Below, piece by piece: positions 1 through 5,806 of a stretch of DNA of 9,480 bases. This DNA is from Rhodospirillaceae bacterium (GTDB taxonomy: Bacteria; Pseudomonadota; Alphaproteobacteria; Micavibrionales; UBA2020), in NCBI GenBank assembly GCA_003524565.1, contig DQGU01000002.1, positions 1 through 9,480 on the forward strand, in the 5' to 3' direction. The first letter of the stretch is position 1. The number at the start of each line of letters is the position of its first letter. The notes under the pieces were generated by a model, which searched no databases, had not been told where the DNA came from, and was given only the letters and a program-made list of their open reading frames with translations. A program made the position numbers and the translations under genes.

Positions 1-90
1 CCCTCTCCCACTTGCGCGTTGCCGCGCGCGGGAGAGGGAGACGATCGGCATCACCGCCGCCAACTTGCCCGCGCCAGCGGGAGGGTGAGG
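1..90. repeat. Two related GC-rich hairpin repeats
   Basis: The first unit (1-38) has perfect 9-base arms, CCCTCTCCC at 1-9 and GGGAGAGGG at 30-38, with a smaller GCGCG/CGCGC stem inside. The second unit (about 60-90) repeats the pattern imperfectly: both contain ACTTG followed by a GC-rich stem and then a GGGAG or GGGAGGG run. In the second unit CCCGC and GCGGG pair around a four-base loop. Dispersed hairpins of the CCCTCTCCC...GGGAGAGGG kind are common between genes in many GC-rich proteobacteria, so this is probably one member of a genome-wide repeat family. It could also act as a terminator for a gene left of the window, but no T tract follows. Confidence 0.5.
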
Positions 91-192
91 GCAGCGGACG
101 GCGGACGCGCTGCATCTCTCGCTGCAATCGGGAATGGGGGTGGCGGGGTCGGAGCTGGCCTGAGATAGTTGCCTCTGACGGAGGACCGACCG

Positions 193-516
193 ATGCATCG
201 TGAACCCATTCATCCCGGCGAGCATCTCGCCGAGGAGTTGCAGGAGATCGGCGTCAGCGCCCGTGAGCTGGCGCGTGAGCTGAAGGTTCCGGCGACCCGC
301 GTCACCGAGATCCTGCGTGGCCGGCGCGGCATCAGCGGCGACACCGCGCTCTGGCTCGGCAGGTACTTCCAGGTCAGCCCCGACTTCTGGATGAACCTGC
401 AGAAGCTCTACGAACTGGACCTCGCCCGGCGCGAGATCGAGGCAGAGCTTGCCACCATCGTCCCCCGGCGGTGCCGGAGCGATGCCGACCCGGTGCAGCC
501 GGCGACGGCGGACTGA
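193..516 (+). CDS. higA: HigA-family addiction module antidote protein
   Basis: A 107-residue XRE-type helix-turn-helix protein of the HigA/VapI group. In type II toxin-antitoxin modules HigA binds and silences the mRNA-cleaving toxin HigB and represses the operon. The N-terminal HPGEHLAEEL (7-16) is the family signature. The helix-turn-helix lies at about 22-44, including LARELKVPATRVTEILRGRR, and the segment FWMNLQKLYEL (65-75) is the usual second half of the domain. The C-terminus after residue 95 looks disordered. The start at 193 has GGAGGA about 8 bases upstream, giving MHREPIHPGE as expected; the in-frame ATG at 169 lacks this support. No HigB is coded in the 192 bases upstream, where higB normally sits, so it is an orphan antitoxin here or its partner lies further left. 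It ends 21 bases from the convergent SMR gene. Confidence 0.9.
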   Translation: MHREPIHPGEHLAEELQEIGVSARELARELKVPATRVTEILRGRRGISGDTALWLGRYFQVSPDFWMNLQKLYELDLARREIEAELATIVPRRCRSDADPVQPATAD

Positions 517-537
517 CCGACGGGCGGCTTCGGCGGC

Positions 538-870
538 TCAGAGCGGCATGGACTTGGAGAAGACGTTGACGATGATCACGCCGGCGACGATGAAGCCGAG
601 GCCGATCATGGCGGCGACGTCCAGCGACTGGCGGAAGAGGACGTAGCCGATCGCGGAAATGAGGAGGATCCCGAGACCGCTCCAGATGGCGTAGGCGAGG
701 CCGATCGGGATCGTCTTTATGGCGAGGGTGAGGAAGTAGAAAGCGACGAGGTAGCAGGCGGCCATCAGCAGCGTCGGAACCAGCTTGGTGAACTGCTCCG
801 ACATCTGCAGGAAGGTCGTGCCGGCCACCTCGAGAACGATCGCGGCGCCGAGGGCGCCGTATGCCGTCAT
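538..870 (-). CDS. SMR-family multidrug efflux transporter, EmrE/Qac type
   Basis: A small inner-membrane protein with four transmembrane helices that works as a dimer, exchanging protons for lipophilic cations such as quaternary ammonium compounds. With the start at 870 it is 110 residues long, exactly the length of E. coli EmrE, and the key residues fall at EmrE numbering: the proton- and substrate-binding E14 in IVLEVAGTTF, Y40, Y60 and W63 in AYAIWSGLGI. That last motif favours the drug-exporting Qac subtype over the guanidinium exporters (Gdx/SugE), which usually have AYAVWTGIG. The start at 870 has GGTGGAG about 9 bases upstream; an ATG at 879 or a GTG at 885 would add three or five residues. 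Codon use is strongly GC-biased like higA. The gene and higA converge, with no clear terminator in the 21 bases between them. Confidence 0.92.
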   Translation of the reverse strand: MTAYGALGAAIVLEVAGTTFLQMSEQFTKLVPTLLMAACYLVAFYFLTLAIKTIPIGLAYAIWSGLGILLISAIGYVLFRQSLDVAAMIGLGFIVAGVIIVNVFSKSMPL

Positions 871-974
871 TGATGTCATCTCCACCCTTCTCCCGCACGA
901 TCGGGAAGGACAGCAGGCAGGCGCACGCGCCGCCGTTCCCCGACCTCACCTGAACACGCTGCCATGGCGTAGCA

Positions 975-1006
975 GAAGCGGGCGCGTTTGACACGCGCGC
1001 CGCTTC
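975..1006. repeat. GC-rich inverted repeat upstream of the SMR gene
   Basis: GAAGCGGGCGCG at 975-986 faces CGCGCGCCGCTTC at 994-1006, forming a nearly perfect stem of about 12 pairs around a short TTTGACA loop. No T tract follows on either strand, so it is a poor terminator. It lies about 105 bases upstream of the SMR start in a 258-base stretch (871-1128) in which I see no gene and no convincing promoter. It could be an operator or another dispersed repeat. Confidence 0.4.
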
Positions 1007-1128
1007 TTCCGGTCCATGCTGACGAAGCGCCCGCGCCCGCTCGGCGGCTCCGGGCCTGTAGACGGTCACGGTGGCATCCGCGTGGCGCTCCGCCGCGCCG
1101 CCGCTTCGACGCCCGGGCAAGGCAAAAT

Positions 1129-1203
1129 TGGTGGGCGCGTTGGGACTCGAACCCAAGACCCTCTGATTAAAAGTCAGATGCTCTACCGCTGAGCTACGGA
1201 ATC
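1129..1203 (-). tRNA. tRNA-Lys(TTT) with a mismatched acceptor stem
   Basis: Reading from 1203 down: 5' acceptor strand GATTCCG, TA, D arm GCTC-AGCGGTA-GAGC, anticodon arm TCTGA-CTTTTAA-TCAGA with anticodon TTT, variable loop GGGTC, T arm TTGGG-TTCGAGT-CCCAA, 3' acceptor strand CGCGCCC, discriminator A and an encoded CCA. All three inner arms pair perfectly. The acceptor stem does not: against GATTCCG the expected 3' strand is CGGAATC, but the gene has CGCGCCC. This leaves only G1-C72, C6-G67 and G7-C66, plus a possible T-G wobble. CGCGCCC-ACCA would suit a tRNA beginning GGGCGCG. The gene therefore looks like a hybrid of two tRNA genes joined in or next to the T arm, and its product is unlikely to work well as it stands. 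The identity as Lys rests on the anticodon. Confidence 0.85.
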
Positions 1204-1221
1204 ACATAGTGAAGGATTTGG

Positions 1222-1250
1222 ACATTAAGGTTTTTCCAAACCGTGGTCAA
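1222..1250 (-). promoter_or_regulatory. Sigma-70-type promoter of the tRNA-Lys gene
   Basis: On the minus strand TTGACC (1250-1245) and TAATGT (1227-1222) are separated by exactly 17 bases and lie 18 bases upstream of the tRNA 5' end at 1203. Both boxes are close to the TTGACA/TATAAT consensus. This indicates that the 5' part of the tRNA gene is in its native, expressed setting, and that the left-hand 3' part is the foreign side of the join. Confidence 0.6.
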
Positions 1251-1354
1251 GGTAATAGATGAAAACCTATCTTTTGTAAATTGGAAAAAGAGGCGGATAT
1301 TTCATTTATTATTAACGCCCTGATATTATGACAAATTACCAGGAAGAGGGCAAA

Positions 1355-2662
1355 ATGACAGAGCATATCCGCGGTGATTTCGACCAGCAGGCACAGCAGC
1401 CGCAAAAACATTTTCATGTTCTGGTACTGGGCGCGGGGGTGATGGGGCAGCGGCATATTGCCTCCATGCGCGAGGTTGCGGAAAAAATTCTGGCGCCGCG
1501 GGGTATCACGCTCGACATTGCCGCCGTCGATAAAAGCGAAGCCGCGCGCGCCGCGTTACCGCCGGCCGTTAAATCTTACGCCGATATGGACGCGGCGCTG
1601 GTGGCGCAAAAGCCCGATATCGCGCTCATGGCTTTCAACGACGACCAACACATATCTGCGTTTCGTAAATTGTTTGATGTCTGTCCGGATTTAAAAGCCG
1701 TACTGGCAGAAAAACCGCTGACCGAACACCTGCGCGAAGCGCGGGAGATAGAGCCGGAGCTGCGCAAGCGATACCTTAGTATGAATACCGTCGTGAATTT
1801 CAGCCCGGTCTTTGACCGCCTGCGCGAAGAGCTGCCGAAGATTGAAGCACAAACAGGCGGCAACCTGCGCCCGCTGGGGTTTGAAGCAATATGGGGCAAG
1901 AACCGCACGGCGGACACGCGCCCCTCCATCGGTGTGCCGAGCGAGTCGGTGCATGCCTTGTCGATTATCGCCGATATGTTCGGCCACGGGCGTTTATCGA
2001 TGGAGGGCGGGGATGCGCGCAAGGGCTATCTCAGCACCAAGGCAACCGACGTGATTTACGAGATAGATGCAACTTTCCGCTCCGGCAAAAGCGGCGTGCC
2101 CGCACTGTTCCATGCCAGTTATGTCTTCGAAAGCCAGCACCGCACCGTCACGGCCTATTACCGTGCGGCGGATAACAGCGTTGTGGCGGCGGAGCTTGAT
2201 TTCGACGTCAAACATAACGGCCAGAACGCCGACAGGCTGCGCCTGCACCGCATCGATGCGTCATCGGGCAAGGTAGAAACGCTGCTGGATGAATATCCGG
2301 ATAAAATCGTCAACGGCGCGCCGCAGGGCTTGCTGCGCGGCGACCGCATCACGGCGTTTATCAGCCTCAGCCTGACGGATTTCCTGACCCCGCCGCAAAA
2401 ACGCGACCCTGCGCTGGCGTCACGCCTGAGCAATCTGGATGCCGCGCTGGAGGTGCAGGGGGAGGTGGAGCAGATAAACCCGCAAAACCGCCTGCTGCGC
2501 ACCGTGCAGGTCGATGCAGACCCGCAAAAGCTGGATAAGCCGAAATATACGTCGATTGCCGCTGCGCCCGCGGACGAGGTGAAGGGGCGCCTATCCGCGC
2601 TGGAGGCCTTGCAAAAACCCGCGCCGCCGCGCCCTGCGTGGAAGCCGCCCGTGCGTCATTAA
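1355..2662 (+). CDS. Gfo/Idh/MocA-family oxidoreductase
   Basis: A 435-residue cytoplasmic NAD(P)-dependent oxidoreductase. The N-terminal Rossmann fold begins with HVLVLGAGVMGQRH, whose GxGxxG is at 26-31, and an acidic residue at the end of the second strand (IAAVD, D59) would bind the ribose of the cofactor. AEKPL at 118-122 is the family's EKP motif, with the catalytic-site lysine K120. The C-terminal half fits the substrate domain, and the last 20 residues are proline-rich. It is longer than the usual 330-380 residues. The start at 1355 is preceded by GGAAGAGGG at a good distance; an in-frame ATG at 1328 lacks such a site. The substrate cannot be told: members act on sugars, inositols, biliverdin and others, and no sugar or cell-envelope gene is adjacent. 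It converges with coaD, with 8 bases between the stops. The 151 bases upstream are AT-rich and hold the tRNA promoter and presumably this gene's own. Confidence 0.85.
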   Translation: MTEHIRGDFDQQAQQPQKHFHVLVLGAGVMGQRHIASMREVAEKILAPRGITLDIAAVDKSEAARAALPPAVKSYADMDAALVAQKPDIALMAFNDDQHISAFRKLFDVCPDLKAVLAEKPLTEHLREAREIEPELRKRYLSMNTVVNFSPVFDRLREELPKIEAQTGGNLRPLGFEAIWGKNRTADTRPSIGVPSESVHALSIIADMFGHGRLSMEGGDARKGYLSTKATDVIYEIDATFRSGKSGVPALFHASYVFESQHRTVTAYYRAADNSVVAAELDFDVKHNGQNADRLRLHRIDASSGKVETLLDEYPDKIVNGAPQGLLRGDRITAFISLSLTDFLTPPQKRDPALASRLSNLDAALEVQGEVEQINPQNRLLRTVQVDADPQKLDKPKYTSIAAAPADEVKGRLSALEALQKPAPPRPAWKPPVRH

Positions 2663-2670
2663 GAAAACAA

Positions 2671-3258
2671 TTAGCCTGTTTTTTTGAACCGTTTTTGCAG
2701 CGCCTTGCCCACGGACGGGGTGACGAAGTGGCTGATGTCGCCGCCCAGACGTCCGATTTCCTTGACGAAGCGGGAAGACACGAACTGGAACTTGTCCTGC
2801 GACATCAAAAACATGGTTTCGATGTCTTTGTTCAGATAGGCGTTCATGCCCGCCATCTGGAATTCATATTCGAAATCCGACACGGCGCGCAGGCCGCGCA
2901 CGATAACGCGAGCCTCAACCTCTTCGACGAATTGCATCAAAAGCTTGCTGAACGGCACGACTTCCCACGACTTGCCCTTGATTTTCGGGTTATTGGCAAG
3001 GTCGGTTTCCATCATTTTCACGCGCTCTTCGGTATTGAACAGCGGCCCTTTGCCGGGGTTGTCGGCGACGGCCACGACCAGATGGTCAACGACCTTCAGC
3101 GCCCGCTCGATGATATCCAGATGGCCGAGGGTCACAGGGTCAAACGTGCCGGGGTAAACGCCGGTCAGGCGTTGTTTCTGTGCGCGGGGTTTTTGCGCGC
3201 CAGTCTTTTTCGCGGCGGATTTTTTTGTGGATGCTTTTTTCATGCGCGCTGTTACCAT
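2671..3258 (-). CDS. coaD: Phosphopantetheine adenylyltransferase (CoaD)
   Basis: Catalyses the fourth step of coenzyme A synthesis: 4'-phosphopantetheine plus ATP gives dephospho-CoA plus pyrophosphate, in the cytoplasm. The nucleotidyltransferase core starts with GVYPGTFDPVTLGHLDII (33-50), containing the T/HxGH motif as TLGH (43-46). RGLRAVSDFEYEFQMAGMN and FVSSRFVKEIGRLGGDIS are also typical of CoaD. Bacterial CoaD is usually 160-170 residues; this one is 195 because about 30 lysine-, alanine- and threonine-rich residues precede the core. No ATG, GTG or TTG occurs in frame between M6 and the core, so some of this extension must be translated unless a rare CTG is used. Starts at 3258 (ATG, chosen), 3243 (ATG) and 3270 (TTG) are possible, and none has a strong ribosome binding site. 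The gene diverges from the phosphodiesterase gene across about 58 bases. Confidence 0.96.
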   Translation of the reverse strand: MVTARMKKASTKKSAAKKTGAQKPRAQKQRLTGVYPGTFDPVTLGHLDIIERALKVVDHLVVAVADNPGKGPLFNTEERVKMMETDLANNPKIKGKSWEVVPFSKLLMQFVEEVEARVIVRGLRAVSDFEYEFQMAGMNAYLNKDIETMFLMSQDKFQFVSSRFVKEIGRLGGDISHFVTPSVGKALQKRFKKTG

Positions 3259-3316
3259 CTGTTTGTCCAATCAAAATGCGATGTGACGAGATTGAAACAG
3301 TTTGGGGTAAAGCGCA

Positions 3317-4246
3317 ATGGTAAAGACGAAAAACGCAGCCGGACATGCCTTCGCCGTGGGCGGCCACCGCGGGCTTGGCTGCACTGACCATGATTTTTAC
3401 CAATCGCGCCGCGCCATCGCCGGTTTGCCCGTTGAAAACACGGCCGAAAGCGTCAAGGCGGCTTTTGCCGCGGGGGCTGATTATGTAGAAATCGACGCCG
3501 TGATGTCGGCGGATGGCGAAATTTTCACCCTGCACAACGTCGTGCCGGCCGACCATTTTTTCGGCGCGGCACCTGCGGGGGCGCTCAATACCTTGCCGTT
3601 TGCGGAAATACTCAAATTCAAAACAGGCCGCCATGCGCATGGTCGCATCGCGCCGCTGTCCGAAACGCTGGCCTTGATAGCAGAGGTATCCCCGCGAACC
3701 TTGCCGTGGGATGTGAATATCGAGATTAAAGGCGTGCAAGGCGCCGGACAGCCGCTGGAGGCGAATGATTTCATCAAGCGCATCGCCGCGGTGGTAACGG
3801 CATCGCCCGTGCCGCCCGCGCGGGTGCTGTTTTCGTCCTTCGCGCTGCATAACATCATTGCCATGTCGCACATCCTGCCCGCCGCGCAATACGGCATGCT
3901 GTTCGGGGAGAAGGCGGAGGCGAGCCCCATCTACGCCGACCGCCGCGAAGATTTCACCTGCCGCTATCAACCCTATAGCCTTGCCGCGCTGGAAGGCGTT
4001 CTGGCCGCATGGCAGGACAAGGCTGCGAAGGGGGCAGCGCTGTCCTATGTGCATCCGGAATTCGTCACGCTGACGCCCGACAGCGTCATGATGGCGCAGG
4101 CGCGGGGGCTGGGCATCAACAGCTGGGCACTGTTCGAAGAAATGACGCCCGCGCGCAAAGCCGCCTACGCCAAACTGGCGGAGGTATGCGAGGCGGAGGG
4201 CGTGCCGCTTACCGTCATCACCGATTATATCGATGCCTTCAGATAG
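3317..4246 (+). CDS. Glycerophosphodiester phosphodiesterase family protein
   Basis: A 309-residue GDPD-family TIM-barrel protein. Characterised members (UgpQ, GlpQ) hydrolyse glycerophosphodiesters to glycerol-3-phosphate and an alcohol, using a divalent metal. The signature residues are present in order: GHRG with H17 and R18, VENTAES with E40, VEIDAVMSADG with E58 and D60, H73 in FTLHN, and NIEIKG with E136 and K138. Near the C-terminus GLGINSWALFEE matches the conserved late strand in which a tryptophan shapes the active site. There is no signal peptide, so it is expected in the cytoplasm, like UgpQ. A small insertion (CTDHDFYQSRRAIAGLP, 22-38) separates the HR and EN motifs. It diverges from coaD and is followed after 12 bases by the acetyltransferase gene, probably on the same transcript. 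The exact substrate is not known. Confidence 0.9.
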   Translation: MVKTKNAAGHAFAVGGHRGLGCTDHDFYQSRRAIAGLPVENTAESVKAAFAAGADYVEIDAVMSADGEIFTLHNVVPADHFFGAAPAGALNTLPFAEILKFKTGRHAHGRIAPLSETLALIAEVSPRTLPWDVNIEIKGVQGAGQPLEANDFIKRIAAVVTASPVPPARVLFSSFALHNIIAMSHILPAAQYGMLFGEKAEASPIYADRREDFTCRYQPYSLAALEGVLAAWQDKAAKGAALSYVHPEFVTLTPDSVMMAQARGLGINSWALFEEMTPARKAAYAKLAEVCEAEGVPLTVITDYIDAFR

Positions 4247-4258
4247 GAATAATGCCCC

Positions 4259-4825
4259 ATGTATATCGAAACCGAACGCCTTTTGATAAAGCCGCTGCAA
4301 TTACAATTCGTGCCTGAAATACAGGCCGCGAAAGAAGAAGTCTGGGGCGAGCTTCAAACATGGATGAGCTGGGCCTACGACGACCAGAAACCGCAAAGCG
4401 CGATGGAAACCTTCGCCGCCAGCCTGAACCCCGCGCGGCCTTTCGACGTCGCCGCCTGTTTCGCGCGTGACAACGGAAAATTCGCGGTGATGGGCGGCAT
4501 CATGGATGACGGCGATGGCGTTTTCGCAACGGGCTATTGGTGCGCGCTATCCCAGCGCGGCAAGGGCTACGCAACCGAAGCAACAAATGCCGCCATTCGC
4601 TATGCCTTCGATGCGCTGGACGCAAAGCGCGTGAACATCAATTATTACGAAGGCAACCAAAGCAGCCGCCGCGTGATTGAAAAACTCGGCTTCACCTTCG
4701 TGGGCACCGACAAGGGCGGACATCTCCGCTGCTCCGACGGCGTCCCCCTCGACGTCCACCGCTTCACCATGACCGACCCGTCGGTGCTGCCGCCGCTTGC
4801 GTGGCGGTTGGTGAATGAAGGGTAG
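4259..4825 (+). CDS. GNAT-family N-acetyltransferase, RimJ/RimL-like
   Basis: A 188-residue acetyltransferase that would transfer an acetyl group from acetyl-CoA to an amine. The opening IETERLLIKPL (3-13) is typical of the RimJ/RimL (Acetyltransf_3) branch, which acetylates protein N-termini such as ribosomal proteins, or small molecules. The acetyl-CoA-binding motif A is at 92-108, with the pyrophosphate-binding Q/RxxGxG/A as QRGKGYA (99-105). The later NQSSRRVIEKLGFTFVG segment is the usual motif B, where N contacts the cofactor and the GF turn closes the fold. An AGGA lies about 11 bases before the ATG, and the 12-base gap to the preceding phosphodiesterase gene suggests translation from a common mRNA. 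The substrate cannot be inferred, and a link to lipid headgroup turnover through the neighbour is only a guess. Confidence 0.9.
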   Translation: MYIETERLLIKPLQLQFVPEIQAAKEEVWGELQTWMSWAYDDQKPQSAMETFAASLNPARPFDVAACFARDNGKFAVMGGIMDDGDGVFATGYWCALSQRGKGYATEATNAAIRYAFDALDAKRVNINYYEGNQSSRRVIEKLGFTFVGTDKGGHLRCSDGVPLDVHRFTMTDPSVLPPLAWRLVNEG

Positions 4826-4878
4826 GGAGTGTTCCTTGCCGAACGGCCACCTTATAAGCATAGACGGACGTAAATAAG

Positions 4879-5721
4879 ATGTCAGAACCTTTGCCTCCTC
4901 ATCCAAAAACTTGGGCCCCTATATACAAAGAGGTAGAGGGGGATGTTTGCTTTTCAAAGAGAGCTTACGCCCTTGCTTGGAGCCTTCTTGTACCACAAAC
5001 AACGTTGATAAAATTATTCGCGGACTATGGCTATGGGTATGAATATCTTTTCTCATGTCTCTTTCTCGTGCATTTATGGTTTTATATTTGCATCAGGCGT
5101 TATCTGCATCGCGGTAAAACGCATGCACTAAATCTTTTTAGTGTCCTGAAGGGGTATTTAATAATTATTGCGCCGCTCTACGGTGTTCCGATGGTCTTGT
5201 CGGCGACTTATGCGATGATGGGCGCATCAGGCGGTTCTATCTCTGAAGCGTTTGTCGAGAATAACGCCGCGTTAGTGAAATGGATAGTAAGTTTGGATAT
5301 CCCGGGTGAGCGTCCGGCGCTCGACCTTTCGAAGGCTAAAAATATCGTTAATGTATATTATCTTTCTCTCGCCTATTTCTCGGGGACTTTTTGTCTTCTC
5401 CTGAGCTTGCCGCTTGTCCCTGTAAAAGTAAGAGCTTGGCTGCAGATTTTCAGGGGTAATAGACCGGAATCGTTCGGCCCGATAAGGCACGGTTATATGT
5501 TTGTTGTGACAATTTTATGCTGCCTGTGGTTTTTGAGCTTCTACCAATCAAAATATACTTACGGTTATGAGTTGTTACCATCGGGGCAGTTCCCTTCTGA
5601 TTGGAACCGGAGGAATTGGTTTCACCAAGTTCAGGCATGGTCATTAATGGGCTCTACATTTTCTTTCTGTGTGGCCACCGTCATCGCCACTTTGAACAAA
5701 TTTTTTTACAATAAAGGATAG
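4879..5721 (+). CDS. Unknown multi-pass membrane protein in AT-rich DNA
   Basis: A 280-residue protein I do not recognise. Hydrophobic segments at about 54-72, 90-113, 157-179, 206-222 and 254-272 suggest five transmembrane helices, with a possible sixth at 29-47. Basic residues flank the first helix (RRYLHRGK, 73-80) and the fourth (KVRAWLQIFRGNR, 183-195), suggesting cytoplasmic loops there. The N-terminus has no cleavable signal. Tryptophans and tyrosines are common near the helix ends, and no catalytic motif is visible. The DNA is much more AT-rich than both neighbours, roughly 40-45% GC by eye, and uses codons such as ATA, AGA and TTA that are rare around it, so recent acquisition is likely. 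The start follows a weak GGAC site 53 bases after the acetyltransferase stop. A strong terminator follows the gene, so it could end the upstream transcript or be expressed alone. Confidence 0.7.
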   Translation: MSEPLPPHPKTWAPIYKEVEGDVCFSKRAYALAWSLLVPQTTLIKLFADYGYGYEYLFSCLFLVHLWFYICIRRYLHRGKTHALNLFSVLKGYLIIIAPLYGVPMVLSATYAMMGASGGSISEAFVENNAALVKWIVSLDIPGERPALDLSKAKNIVNVYYLSLAYFSGTFCLLLSLPLVPVKVRAWLQIFRGNRPESFGPIRHGYMFVVTILCCLWFLSFYQSKYTYGYELLPSGQFPSDWNRRNWFHQVQAWSLMGSTFSFCVATVIATLNKFFYNKG

Positions 5722-5753
5722 CGGCGGTGTAAGTGTTGATGGCGGTAAAAAAC

Positions 5754-5786
5754 AAAAAAGGCGCGGAATAATTTCCGCGCCTTTTT
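5754..5786. terminator. Bidirectional Rho-independent terminator
   Basis: GGCGCGGAA (5760-5768) and TTCCGCGCC (5773-5781) form a perfect 9-pair stem around the loop TAAT. An A tract (5754-5759) precedes it and a T tract (5782-5786) follows, so it reads as an intrinsic terminator on both strands. It ends transcription of the membrane gene from the left and gyrA from the right, 33 and 21 bases beyond their stops. Confidence 0.92.
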
Positions 5787-5806
5787 GTTTTGTGAAGTGA
5801 GGGGGG

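Noticed and set aside
871..1000. Guanidine riboswitch before the SMR gene
   Set aside because: Some SMR genes have one, but neither the ykkC core nor paired ACGR-loop hairpins are visible, and the protein is of the Qac rather than the guanidinium type.
374..1156. 260-codon minus-strand frame across higA, the SMR gene and the spacer
   Set aside because: It is rich in arginine and proline with no recognisable domain, and it covers two clear genes.
988..1170. Plus-strand frame ending in a WDSNPRPSD-like tail
   Set aside because: That peptide is the translation of the T arm of a tRNA on the other strand, a common false gene.
2663..2690. Terminator between the oxidoreductase gene and coaD
   Set aside because: AAAACA and TGTTTT can pair near a T run, but the stem is only A-T rich and overlaps the coaD end, so it is too weak to claim.
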